A DNA stretch of 16,976 bases from JBDRHL01 sp043816955 (GTDB lineage Bacteria > Planctomycetota > Phycisphaerae > Sedimentisphaerales > CAYZTY01): contig JBDRHL010000015.1 in NCBI GenBank assembly GCA_043816955.1, forward strand, positions 1 through 16,976. The letters run 5' to 3'. Below are positions 1 to 7,575 of the stretch, in pieces. The translations under genes and the position numbers were made by a program. Position 1 is the first letter of the stretch; every line of letters begins with the position of its first letter. The notes below the pieces were generated by a model. The model did no database searches. It was not told the origin of the DNA and saw nothing but the letters and a program-made list of their open reading frames with translations.

Positions 1-2271
1 TTGCAGCTCCTCAAGCCGGGCCAGTTTCTCCCGCAGCGAGGAAGGAAGCTCTCCAGCTTTCTTTATCTGCTCAATGTTTTTCTCCAGCAGCCAGAAATAC
101 TCGCAATCCTCCAGCCCTTCCCGAAGATATTCAAGGCGGACCGACTCGAGCACGCGATTCTCGCCCGGCCAGAATAGCACTCCACCGCCTAGGGGGTACC
201 CAACATAAGTGCTTTCCTGGCGCAGGCCAAATTTATTCGGCAAAATGGGTTCCTTACCCCACACGTTTATACCGTACAGGCATATACCGGTAATACCTTC
301 ACGATGGCCGGTCCAGAATAAGCTCCGCAATGCAAGAGCATCCATCGGAAACGTTATATGGTGGTGAATGTACCAGAACACTTCTTCTCCGGCGGCTTTT
401 CGCTGCCGGAAAAACTTTAATAACTGCGGGTCTGTGTACATTTCCAGTTCGGTTGCCCAGATATCCGTTCCGCCGACTGCGGCTTCATGTACGTCCAGTC
501 CGGCACCTATGGCTGTACTCATAATTCGAAGCCCGGGTGCAATTTGGCGGATGAAGTCAGCCTCTTTCTTGTATTTGCTGGCACGCTCGATGGTTCTGTA
601 TTCGTCAGGATGCTGATGCCACATCTTTTCTATCCACCCTTTTTTCTTGAACACAGGATAATACTTTTGCCAGAAACGACGGGCAAAGTCCTTTTGTGTT
701 TCATCTGGTGTACCTCCCACAACTCTGACAGTGCCGATATTTACCCCCCGGCTGTCCCAGAAATCCATCCATTCGAACATTTCTTTCTCGCCTTTGTCGG
801 TCAGCCAATACTCTTGGTCATGCCTAAAAGGCACGGGGCCCATTGTGTCATTTCCGTGGCCAAGACGATGCTCTTCCAGCGAAATACATATCTCTTTTAT
901 GAGTCTTTTTATATCCTCGTCGGAGGCCTTTGGAAACTGGGCCCGCAAAAAGTTAGGCCAGATGCCAAACAGGGCAGACTGCGTATGCGTCTCTTTCGGC
1001 AACGTGAAGTCCCAGACGTGCAGTTGACAGTCCTTGCCGGCTACGGGTTTGCCGCCTGAAAGCACCGTTACCGTTCCATAATAGTTGCCGGAGGGTATAT
1101 TGTCCGGCACGGAAATCCTAACCCAGAAGCTGTAGTTATATCGCTCCTCCGAATCTGTGTTAAGGTTCTCCACGGGCTGGAGAATATCCGGCCAATAATT
1201 CTCAACGTATCGGACCAGATGATAATCAATCGGCTCCGGCGGGATTACCTGCTGCGTCAGCCGATGTTTCAAAGGCGAAAAACGCAGCGACAGGTCCTGG
1301 AAAGATTTGCCGGCATCCGGAGTAACGATAAGCTGAAACGGCTCTAACTCGCCTCGGGCCGCCTTAATAATAAGAGGTTGCTTTGCCCTGTTTTTCATGC
1401 AGAAAACATACGGCGCCGGCTCCTTGAAGATATGCTCGTGAGCTGTTGCATGCCACAAGGTCAAACCCGGTTCGGATGGCACCCCAGCAAGGTCGGTGTC
1501 CTCGGCGGGTTCGCTTCTTACTGTCTTGAGAATGTTTTCGGCGGCTGAGACCGGATCGTTCTCGAATGGTGCCAATATCAGGCGGAATACTTTTCGCTGA
1601 AGATTTTGGACCTCACGGTCCCAGGCGGGAATGGCACTACTGTATATCCCGTTTTGATAGCTCAACTGGGCGTAAGGAATGCCGTCCCAGGGTTTCGTGT
1701 CGGGATAAATCAATAGCAGTCCGGCATCCTTTTCTTTTAGCTTAAAAGCTACCCAGCCGCCTTGAGGCGAAAAGACATCGGACGACGAGACGGCCAGCTC
1801 GGCTGTTTCGCCGTCGTTAGTGTAACTAACGTGTTCATACAAGGAGCTATCGAAAGCAATTTGAGGAAAATAAAAGTTTTTGGGTTCCGTTCTGAATGTC
1901 TTGCGGGCTTCAATATCGAGGGTCAGCTCCAGCCATCTTCCATTTTTACCGATATTAAGCTCCCAGAGCCAGGAAAAGAATTCATCCTCACCGATGCCGC
2001 GAACGCCGGATTTGGATACACCTTGCCAATTGACAGCAGTCCTGGAACTGTTATACCAGTTCTTATCGTCTTTATTGAACCAGACCATCGACAGCCGTTT
2101 CAATAATGCCGTGTCGCAAAAGCCGGCCTTTAAATCCATTATCTGCCCGTCACCTACCTTAACAGTAAAGCCCCTGCCCTCCAGTTCAAAGCCACTTGAA
2201 CCAGTCTGGGCCAAACAGATACTGCCAACCATTAAGACCATAGCGGTTACCAGAACCATAGCTACTTTCAT
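1..2271 (-). CDS. Exported GH123/DUF4091-type glycosidase-like protein (3' end outside window)
   Basis: The frame is open from ATG at 2271 to the window edge (757 codons, no stop), so the C-terminus is missing. AAGGAG (complement of 2281-2286) lies 9 nt before the ATG. Residues 1-21 form a signal peptide (hydrophobic core, likely cleavage after CLA), so the protein is exported. A beta-rich N-terminal half leads into the segment DYHLVRYVENYWP and a WVRISVPDNIPSGNY-like stretch, which I recognise from GH123 / DUF4091 proteins. The C-terminal part has GICLYGINVWG and LREGLEDCEYFWLLE, typical of DUF4091. An adjacent Asp-Glu pair (D556-E557, in HPDEYR) is a candidate for the catalytic pair of GH123, a family of beta-N-acetylgalactosaminidases using substrate-assisted catalysis. 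The substrate here is inferred. It is the last visible gene of the leftward group, 143 bp after the isomerase. Family call fairly sure; activity less so. Confidence 0.85.
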   Translation of the reverse strand, partial: MKVAMVLVTAMVLMVGSICLAQTGSSGFELEGRGFTVKVGDGQIMDLKAGFCDTALLKRLSMVWFNKDDKNWYNSSRTAVNWQGVSKSGVRGIGEDEFFSWLWELNIGKNGRWLELTLDIEARKTFRTEPKNFYFPQIAFDSSLYEHVSYTNDGETAELAVSSSDVFSPQGGWVAFKLKEKDAGLLLIYPDTKPWDGIPYAQLSYQNGIYSSAIPAWDREVQNLQRKVFRLILAPFENDPVSAAENILKTVRSEPAEDTDLAGVPSEPGLTLWHATAHEHIFKEPAPYVFCMKNRAKQPLIIKAARGELEPFQLIVTPDAGKSFQDLSLRFSPLKHRLTQQVIPPEPIDYHLVRYVENYWPDILQPVENLNTDSEERYNYSFWVRISVPDNIPSGNYYGTVTVLSGGKPVAGKDCQLHVWDFTLPKETHTQSALFGIWPNFLRAQFPKASDEDIKRLIKEICISLEEHRLGHGNDTMGPVPFRHDQEYWLTDKGEKEMFEWMDFWDSRGVNIGTVRVVGGTPDETQKDFARRFWQKYYPVFKKKGWIEKMWHQHPDEYRTIERASKYKKEADFIRQIAPGLRIMSTAIGAGLDVHEAAVGGTDIWATELEMYTDPQLLKFFRQRKAAGEEVFWYIHHHITFPMDALALRSLFWTGHREGITGICLYGINVWGKEPILPNKFGLRQESTYVGYPLGGGVLFWPGENRVLESVRLEYLREGLEDCEYFWLLEKNIEQIKKAGELPSSLREKLARLEELQ

Positions 2272-2414
2272 GTTCGTCTACTCCTTTCTAACTGAAATAA
2301 GCCTTCTGTAAATACTCAGTTTTATAACCAATTGTTATTATTCAACTTATAACGGGACAGTAGTGCCTTCCGATTTCAAAAAAGAAAATACTGTGCTGCT
2401 GCTTACGCGCCGGA

Positions 2415-3248
2415 TTACTCAAGCTTCAAACCCACCTCTTCGGCAAGATTCCTGATCGCTTCAATTGTCTGTGAAAAAAGCCCCGGCCCGGTGAACCCTG
2501 ACATAATATCGCTGACTGTCAGATGAGGCTCTAATGTAACGCAACGCTGATAATCCATCCTGGATAGCTCGACAAACAATTCCTTTATCTGTGCGGCACC
2601 CCGGCCTGGTATGCAGCCCCGGCTCTCGTCAAGTTTCCTGTCTTTTATGTGTATATGCTCGACATATGGCTTCATTAACGGCCAGCATGTTTCGACGTTA
2701 TTCGGACAGTTCATGCTATAAACAAAATTTCCGGCGTCGTAGGCAAGGCGTAATCTAGGGGAGTTCACGGTTTTTACAATATCAACGCATCGCTCGGCTG
2801 CCTGGCCGTAAATACCTCCCTCGTTTTCATGAACCATAATCAGATTGGTGTTTTCTAAAAGCCTTGCCTTTGCAGCCATGCGGTCCATAACTTCATTGCG
2901 GAAATCTGCAATATCTTTGCCGTCAGGAGGGTAATAGCTGAAGACTCTTATCAAAGGAGTGGCAAAATATACAGCGAGATCCATCGCGCGTTTGAATTTG
3001 TCTAAATGCGGCTCAAAAGGCTCATCAATTTTTACTTTGCCGATCGGCGAACCTATTGCACTTACCTTCAGCTCGTTATCCCGGATCATCCTGCGGGCTT
3101 GCGACAGTTCGGCTTTGCTAAGGTCCATTATGTTTTTTTTGTTTACAAGCCGAAGTTCAATATAACCGATTTTTTCCTTAACAAGGAACTCAAGCTGAGC
3201 TGAAAAATCATGGGCCGCTTCATCAGCGAATGCACTTAACTTAGCCAT
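2415..3248 (-). CDS. Sugar phosphate isomerase/epimerase-like protein (xylose isomerase-like TIM barrel)
   Basis: This 277-residue protein is of normal length for the AP-endonuclease-2 / xylose-isomerase-like TIM barrel family, which isomerises or epimerises sugars using a divalent metal. Expected metal ligands are visible: E141 in VHENEGG, D171 in AYDAGNF, H198/H200 in HIHIKD and E240 in TLEPHL. There is no signal peptide, so it is cytoplasmic. The frame stays open upstream to about 3602, but I chose ATG at 3248. It begins with the family-like MAKLSAFADEA, has GGAGA (complement of 3257-3261) 8 nt upstream, and the upstream extension is out-of-frame reading of a URO-D remnant. It lies between that remnant and the GH123-like gene on the same strand, fitting intracellular processing of released sugar. 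Exact substrate unknown. Confidence 0.88.
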   Translation of the reverse strand: MAKLSAFADEAAHDFSAQLEFLVKEKIGYIELRLVNKKNIMDLSKAELSQARRMIRDNELKVSAIGSPIGKVKIDEPFEPHLDKFKRAMDLAVYFATPLIRVFSYYPPDGKDIADFRNEVMDRMAAKARLLENTNLIMVHENEGGIYGQAAERCVDIVKTVNSPRLRLAYDAGNFVYSMNCPNNVETCWPLMKPYVEHIHIKDRKLDESRGCIPGRGAAQIKELFVELSRMDYQRCVTLEPHLTVSDIMSGFTGPGLFSQTIEAIRNLAEEVGLKLE

Positions 3249-3303
3249 AACAGAAATCTCCAAATAGACATTATAATTTGCTAAAAACTCCCGTATTTTT
3301 TTC

Positions 3304-3642
3304 TCAATAATCAGAAAAATCCTTAACTGCCCTGAACATTGCCAGGACGTTTTCAATCGGTGTGTTACATTGAATGTTATGGACCGTGTTAAAAACGAAT
3401 CCACCTGCCGGAGCGAACATTTCACAGTGTTTAATGACCTCTTTATAAACCTCATCAGCGGTACCGAAAGGCAGTGTTTTTTGAGTATCGACACCGAGGG
3501 AGGCCCGCAATTTCTCATCAATCTCACCGAGCATCTGATAAGGTTCGGTAACCTTCGCCCTACTCTTGAAACAGCCGGACAAGATGCGATGCTGGCGAAC
3601 ATTTGCCAATCCGCCTGATCTACGCAGAACCGGCTGACCGAC
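3304..3642 (-). pseudogene. Internally deleted uroporphyrinogen-decarboxylase (URO-D) family remnant
   Basis: The frame reads from after a stop at 3643-3645 to TGA at 3304-3306. The C-terminal ~60 residues match what I know of URO-D family (PF01208) methyltransferase-like proteins: GVDTQKTLPFGT, then APAGGFVFNTVHNIQ and TPIENVLAMF. Just before them is KVTEPYQMLGEIDEKL, which belongs near the N-terminus of the same family. A full protein has a few hundred residues between these blocks, including the catalytic core; here they meet at ASLGVDTQK (complement of about 3484-3495). No good start exists: the only upstream initiator is a TTG at 3609 without a clear ribosome site, and the extreme N-terminus is also missing or degraded. 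Most likely a pseudogene; a short expressed peptide cannot be excluded. It precedes the isomerase by 55 bp. Confidence 0.72.
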
Positions 3643-3707
3643 CTAGTTGGTGCTGAAAAAATAACTTTTCAAAGAGCAATGACAAAGCTATCAGATATGC
3701 TCTGCCT

Positions 3708-3727
3708 AAAAACAGGCTTGAAAGCCT
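3708..3727 (-). terminator. Possible terminator downstream of the prepilin gene
   Basis: Read on the minus strand, AGGCT-TTCA-AGCCT forms a small hairpin followed by GTTTTT. It lies about 175 bp after the prepilin stop at 3903 and before the URO-D remnant, so it could end the prepilin transcript. The stem is short (5-6 bp), so the call is weak. Confidence 0.35.
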
Positions 3728-3902
3728 TAAATCACATCGTAATCTGCTTTTCCGTTGTCAAATTCACCTTCCTGTAGAAGGCCATCCCTTGTTCGACTTC
3801 ACCAGTCGAAAATTTATTCATTTTGCAGAACCCTTCTTAAAATGTTAAACGTGTTTTTACCAACTGTGCAAGTGCTTGGCATATCTACCTGCCAGTGTGC
3901 TG

Positions 3903-4733
3903 CTAAGGTGTTCTCGGGAATAGCCAGTATGAGGGCTCTCTATACGTAATTGCAAACTTTAGGTAAATCCAGACCTTTACCAGCTTTTCATCGTCGTTCA
4001 TAACCACTTTGTCGTTCCATTTCACGTTTCCGCCTGCACATAGAGCATTACTGCCGCCACAGGCGGTTATCCGTTCGCGCGTCATTCTCCCCACTGTCTT
4101 TGTGGTAGAGTGGTTACTGCGAAGTGTACTTGTATTTACTGGCCACCCTTCGAAAGCGACATCAGTAACGGTAAGCCAGCCGGGATTAAACTTTTTGCCG
4201 TTGCTGATATGAGGAGTGTTCTTTACCGAACAATGCTCAAGATGATTATTAAAGTCTCTCATAGGTTTACTGCCGACATAGCCGTCCAGCCACATATCCG
4301 CTCGACCACAGTATTGAAGATAACCAAAAGTTCCAAACGCCGAACCAGACCAGCGTTCCTCGCTCCATTTTCTCGTTCCGGAGGGGCACCAGAATATATT
4401 CATTCGTGGCAAGTCACTACGGTGTTTCAATTCTGAAAGGCTGCCTCCTTTGAATAGGTACGGAAAAAGTCCAATCAACCCCTGTTGCTCAGGATACCTC
4501 GGGTCGGCTTTATACATATAGCCACCGGAATAGTAATTTGGCGGGTAATATCCCTCATTGTCGGCGCAGTAGTATTCCAGCAGCAGACCAATCTGCTTCA
4601 GATTAGACGCACAAACCACCCGCCTTGTCTGCTCCCTGACTCTATTAAGCGTGGGTACCAATATAGACAGCAGCAAGGCAATGATGGCTATTACAACTAA
4701 CAACTCGACAAGCGTAAATGCTCTTTTACTCAT
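3903..4733 (-). CDS. DUF1559-like prepilin / type II pseudopilin-like protein
   Basis: 276 residues from ATG at 4733. An upstream in-frame start at 4805 is rejected because the methylation motif must be N-terminal and GAGAGG (complement of 4742-4747) lies 8 nt before 4733. The N-terminus MSKRAFTLVELLVVIAII is a class III prepilin leader: a short basic leader, cleavage expected before FTLVE, the conserved Glu, and a single membrane helix. NLKQIGLLLEYYCADNEGYYPP matches large-pseudopilin proteins that are abundant in Planctomycetota. The C-terminal H-X9-DG block is degenerate: GGSNALCAGGNVKW has GG where DG is usual. It probably sits in the inner membrane or periplasm; function unknown. First gene of the leftward group, divergent from the regulator. 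Confidence 0.85.
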   Translation of the reverse strand: MSKRAFTLVELLVVIAIIALLLSILVPTLNRVREQTRRVVCASNLKQIGLLLEYYCADNEGYYPPNYYSGGYMYKADPRYPEQQGLIGLFPYLFKGGSLSELKHRSDLPRMNIFWCPSGTRKWSEERWSGSAFGTFGYLQYCGRADMWLDGYVGSKPMRDFNNHLEHCSVKNTPHISNGKKFNPGWLTVTDVAFEGWPVNTSTLRSNHSTTKTVGRMTRERITACGGSNALCAGGNVKWNDKVVMNDDEKLVKVWIYLKFAITYREPSYWLFPRTP

Positions 4734-4843
4734 TTCTTTGGCCTCTCTGCGTTCTAAACCAGACTGACAAATCTCATAATTAAGGTAATGATAACACATC
4801 GGCACCGTTTTGTCCAGCCCTTTTTACCCATTTATTTAGAAAA

Positions 4844-4861
4844 ATATATAGTACTATATAT
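4844..4861. repeat. 18-bp perfect AT-rich palindrome
   Basis: The bases are perfectly self-complementary around a central AGTACT, with TATATA-type arms. It lies about 110 bp upstream of the prepilin start, on the promoter side. It could be an operator or promoter element for the leftward genes; AT-rich palindromes also arise by chance. Confidence 0.4.
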
Positions 4862-4943
4862 ATTAGGTTTGCCAATAAAAAACCCCTGTTTTTCTTCCGC
4901 GTTTTGCTACCCCCCTTGTTAAAGCTAGTGTAAAATTTTCCTC

Positions 4944-4967
4944 GTGTCTTACAATGTGTCTTACAAT
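4944..4967. repeat. Perfect 12-bp tandem direct repeat (GTGTCTTACAAT x2)
   Basis: Two adjacent identical 12-mers. The reverse complement of part of the unit, TAAGACAC, recurs at 5210-5217, 32 bp upstream of the regulator's -35 box. This may be a repeated binding site in the divergent region. Confidence 0.5.
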
Positions 4968-5223
4968 GATTGAACGACAGGCAGGCTTAAAAGCTCCTCT
5001 GAGACGGCTGTATCGCTGTTTTTGCTCTGCACGCGGGAAATGTTGAGGTTTGTCGCACAATGTTCTGCCATAAATACACATTTTTTATCAGGAGCCTGTT
5101 TCAAAATAGGTTGTATTACTTTACGTCGATGAATCTAAGTGGTTTTATAGAAAAGGCTTATGATTTACATTATTGATGCGCATTATTAACTATCTTCGTT
5201 CAATTAACATAAGACACAAGGAA

Positions 5224-5246
5224 AATTTTGTATTTTCTGCAAAATT
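5224..5246. promoter_or_regulatory. Candidate operator dyad at the regulator promoter
   Basis: AATTTTGTA and TGCAAAATT form 9-bp arms with one mismatch around the 5-nt spacer TTTTC. The dyad ends 2 bp before the -35 box at 5249, where an autoregulatory site is often found. Binding by the adjacent GntR-type protein is inferred. Confidence 0.35.
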
Positions 5247-5248
5247 GC

Positions 5249-5277
5249 TTGACAAGGCCGAGGCTGTCCGCTATGCT
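5249..5277 (+). promoter_or_regulatory. Sigma70-type promoter of the GntR-type regulator
   Basis: TTGACA (5249-5254, perfect -35), a 17-bp spacer, then TATGCT (5272-5277). Transcription would start near 5284, leaving a ~50-nt leader before ATG 5334. This also argues against the upstream GTG at 5283 as the start. Confidence 0.7.
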
Positions 5278-5333
5278 ATAGAGTGCTACAGTGGACTCGA
5301 ATCACTTTGATAATATTCCAGAGAAAGAAGGTA

Positions 5334-6455
5334 ATGGCACGGAAGATAGCAGAATTAAGTGTTGAAAAGCCAAAGTATGAGCAGATTCACAGTATCCTCC
5401 GCAGTCGCATTGAGGCTGGCTCACTCGTCGCCGGTGCGAGGTTGCCCGGCGAGGCCAAGCTTGCAGAACAATTCGGAGTTAGCGCCCTGACTGCCAGACA
5501 GGCTTTACAAAGATTGCAGAATGATGGGCTCGTTAAGCGCTACCAGGGCAGGGGAACATTTGTCAGCAAAACCGGACCAGGGACGGGAAAGGCTGTATCG
5601 CATCTTATGTTCCTATTCGTTGACAGCTCACCAGACCTCAAGTATAATCTTGACGAGCTTTTGAAGGTTGAGCAGTTCCTTGTTGACCGCAAGATTGGCC
5701 TTAGTTGTGCTTCTCTAAGTCTCGAAGATGCAATCAACAACCGCATGCCACAGTTTATAGAAGACGGTCAGGTCGACGGAGTGTTACTCGATGGTTGGGT
5801 CACCGACTTCCACTGCTACCTGATGGACCGGCTCAATTTACCCTATATAGTTGTGGGCAACCATTGTGTAAGCAAACACATACCTCAAATAAAAGAGGGC
5901 TGTGCCAGCCTTCTGAAACAGGCAGTGAAGCTGCTTAAAAAAAACTACAACAATATACCAGTGTGGATGATCCTGGATGCTCACACACCTCGCCACTTAT
6001 ATTATGAGGATGAGCTAATCAGCAGCTATCGTCAAACGGTCGAGCAAATGGGCCAGCCGAGTCTGGTGCTGTTCGACCGTTCCTTGAGCGGCTCTGATAT
6101 TCTCGAAAGGATTCCCGCTGCAGACCATAAACATGAACAATTTGCGATAATATCCAGCACCTATTTTGCGCCTCGAATATTCCAGGCATGCCGAAAGCGT
6201 GGCATTGACCTGCGCGAAAACCCGCTCGTCGTACTAATGGACTTTGAGGCAGGCACCCGTATTTCAACGGAAGAAATGGAGTGGATATACAGGATTCCCC
6301 TGCTTGTTGAGGACATGGCGCCTCGCGGCGCAGCCTTGCTGCTGGATATGATCCAGAGTGGCACAAAGCAAGTTTGCGAAGAAATACTACAACCGCTCGA
6401 AGTCGGCAAGCATCTCAAAGACAGCCGCAACGGTGAATTAATAGTGTGGCAGTAG
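5334..6455 (+). CDS. GntR-family winged-helix regulator with LacI/periplasmic-binding-like sensor domain
   Basis: 373 residues. Residues ~12-79 are a GntR winged helix-turn-helix: KYEQIHSILRSRIEAG, LPGEAKLAEQFGVSALTARQ and the wing GRGTFVSK. The remaining ~290 residues look like a LacI-type sugar-binding sensor (QVDGVLLDGW, LNLPYIVVGNHC), the AraR-like arrangement, so a sugar ligand is likely. ATG at 5334 is preferred over an in-frame GTG at 5283, because the latter lies at the predicted transcription start and adds residues unlike the family. AAGAAGG just before the ATG gives a tight ribosome site. It is transcribed towards the four repeat-domain genes, 224 bp before the first, and is the obvious candidate to control them and possibly the divergent genes. 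Target sites are not proven. Confidence 0.9.
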   Translation: MARKIAELSVEKPKYEQIHSILRSRIEAGSLVAGARLPGEAKLAEQFGVSALTARQALQRLQNDGLVKRYQGRGTFVSKTGPGTGKAVSHLMFLFVDSSPDLKYNLDELLKVEQFLVDRKIGLSCASLSLEDAINNRMPQFIEDGQVDGVLLDGWVTDFHCYLMDRLNLPYIVVGNHCVSKHIPQIKEGCASLLKQAVKLLKKNYNNIPVWMILDAHTPRHLYYEDELISSYRQTVEQMGQPSLVLFDRSLSGSDILERIPAADHKHEQFAIISSTYFAPRIFQACRKRGIDLRENPLVVLMDFEAGTRISTEEMEWIYRIPLLVEDMAPRGAALLLDMIQSGTKQVCEEILQPLEVGKHLKDSRNGELIVWQ

Positions 6456-6618
6456 AGGCAGGGTATGATGATAAGGCAATTTTTTCGAGGAAAGGAGGTA
6501 ATGATATAAGTCAGAGAATGAAAGTCCTAACAGTTTTTAGTGGTCGCAGAAGTACGAGGAGTTTTTTCGTGCTCTGCAGGTCCCAGTGCGTTGCTGGAGA
6601 CCAAAGGTTTTTTGAGTG

Positions 6619-6643
6619 GTTTTCCGGTGTGGAGCCGGAAAAC
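6619..6643 (+). promoter_or_regulatory. 9-bp perfect hairpin/dyad just upstream of gene A
   Basis: GTTTTCCGG and CCGGAAAAC flank a 7-nt loop (TGTGGAG), 22 nt before the AGGAGGT ribosome site of gene A. No T-run follows, so it is not a typical terminator. It may be a 5'-end stabiliser, an attenuator arm or an operator dyad. Confidence 0.5.
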
Positions 6644-6679
6644 AATTATTAACTCTTTTTGAATGAGGAGGTAAAAAAG

Positions 6680-7345
6680 ATGAAGAAGTTGATTGTATTG
6701 TTAATTGTTTGTGTATTAGCTGTGCCGGCTATGGCCGACCTTGTCCTTGAGCAGGTCGACCAGATGAGCCTGACCAACGGCGCAACACAGGCCGAGGACC
6801 TGGCAAACCTTGTTGAACACGACGCGGCCTACTGGACATCAGCATGGATGCAATACTACGAGGATGCCTGCGATCTCAACGCCCAGTGGCAGCGCACCAC
6901 ATCCCCCTGGAACAAGCGTTTTGGAAGCGTCGGCAGCGGCATCGGTTTTCGCGAGTCAAGTGGTGACTGGGGCGCCAGTCTTAAGCTCGACCTTGGTGGA
7001 CACGGCGCAGGCGAACAGTTCCTCTTGAGGCTGGAAAATTGCTACTCCAACGCCAGCACACGAGTAGGAAATGTCGGAGCAAGCTATCGGCCCCAGGCCT
7101 ACAGCAACATAATTGGCGAAATAAACCACAGCGGCATCGTTGATATCCTGTTCACCCCGGACGTCAATGACATTGCTCCGGATGGAAGTATGTACTTCGC
7201 TTTCTTCCCAAAGGGCGGCTACTGCGGTGAGGTTTGCTACATCCAAAACACGGCAACTTTGTATTGGGTTGTTCCGGAGCCGGCTACTATTGCACTGCTT
7301 GGTCTCGGCGGGTTGGCATTCGTGCGTCGCCGTAAATCCAAATAG
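6680..7345 (+). CDS. Gene A: exported single-copy repeat-domain protein with PEP-CTERM anchor
   Basis: 221 residues. ATG 6680 has an excellent AGGAGGT (6666-6672) at 7 nt and opens a signal peptide ending near AMA. Residues 28-197 are one complete copy of the ~165-residue domain shared by the next three genes: an N-terminal MSLTNGATQ block, DACDLNAQWQR, SSGDWGAS, YSNASTR and C-terminal GGYCGEVCY. Residues ~199-221 are a classic PEP-CTERM tail: VPEPAT, a hydrophobic stretch, then RRRK. This is a sorting signal known to be handled by exosortase-type systems, so the product is probably exported and cell-surface associated. The domain's function is unknown; a beta-sandwich that binds glycans is a guess from the Trp/Asp/Gly pattern and the neighbours. 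At DNA level it most resembles the second copy in gene B. Confidence 0.9.
   Translation: MKKLIVLLIVCVLAVPAMADLVLEQVDQMSLTNGATQAEDLANLVEHDAAYWTSAWMQYYEDACDLNAQWQRTTSPWNKRFGSVGSGIGFRESSGDWGASLKLDLGGHGAGEQFLLRLENCYSNASTRVGNVGASYRPQAYSNIIGEINHSGIVDILFTPDVNDIAPDGSMYFAFFPKGGYCGEVCYIQNTATLYWVVPEPATIALLGLGGLAFVRRRKSK
6761..7270 (+). repeat. Repeat domain, gene A copy (W type, complete)
   Basis: A stand-alone copy between a signal peptide and a PEP-CTERM tail. Because it is single, it defines the natural start (MSLTNG block) and end (ATLYWV) of the domain, and so the register used for all other copies. Confidence 0.85.
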
Positions 7346-7388
7346 TTCCAGACTTAAGCAGAAACAGAAAAACGTATGTAAAAGGTTC

Positions 7389-7426
7389 GGTTAGAGCTCT
7401 GGCCGGTTTTGGTTAGAGCTCTGACC
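7389..7426. repeat. 16-bp direct repeat with 22-bp period
   Basis: GGTTAGAGCTCTGGCC (7389-7404) and GGTTAGAGCTCTGACC (7411-7426) differ at one base and are spaced 22 bp start to start, about two helical turns. Each contains the palindrome AGAGCTCT. They lie between genes A and B. A paired protein-binding site is possible; the two could also fold on each other in RNA. Confidence 0.55.
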
Positions 7427-7551
7427 GAGGCTGTAAGGTTAGTTTCGCTTGGCCTGGCTGATGAGCCGTGTGTATCGGGATTAAATTTTGGCAATAAATA
7501 GATAAAGTAGCAGGCCTTTCGCAGGATTAGGCAATGCTTTACTTTAACTTT

Positions 7552-7563
7552 TACAAATTTGTA
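7552..7563. promoter_or_regulatory. 12-bp palindrome TACAAATTTGTA abutting the gene B ribosome site
   Basis: A perfect palindrome that runs into the AGGAGAG ribosome site. The TTTACAAA half also occurs in the dyad before gene D (12515-12529). Candidate operator; evidence is sequence symmetry only. Confidence 0.3.
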
Positions 7564-7575
7564 GGAGAGACAAAA

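Larger units (their letters stand above)
4734..5333. other. Divergent intergenic control region
   Basis: About 600 bp separates the leftward prepilin gene from the rightward regulator. I found no convincing gene: the longest frame, on the minus strand at 4863-5081, has no recognisable protein features. The region holds an AT-rich palindrome (4844-4861), a 12-bp tandem repeat (4944-4967) with an inverted partial match at 5210-5217, a dyad (5224-5246) and a sigma70 promoter (5249-5277). A shared regulatory region for both arms is the simplest reading. Confidence 0.6.

Noticed and set aside
3249..3602. N-terminal extension of the isomerase frame to 395 residues
   Set aside because: The extra residues resemble no isomerase, overlap the URO-D remnant out of frame, and a good ribosome site precedes the ATG at 3248.
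3732..3821. 29-codon minus-strand frame after the prepilin gene with an AAGAAGG-like upstream site
   Set aside because: Very short, no recognisable features, and the 7-bp hairpin inside it (3792-3810) is equally likely non-coding.
4863..5081. 72-codon minus-strand frame in the divergent region
   Set aside because: No ribosome site of note, no recognisable protein features, and it overlaps the tandem repeat and likely control elements.
6446..6652. Plus-strand frame between the regulator and gene A, including an internal 44-codon version from about 6518
   Set aside because: Overlaps the regulator's end, has no protein-like pattern and no properly spaced ribosome site. The AGGAGG at 6493-6498 is too far from the internal ATG and leads only to ATG-ATA-TAA.
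7488..7516. TTGGCA as a -35 box for gene B
   Set aside because: No acceptable -10 box lies 16-18 bp downstream.
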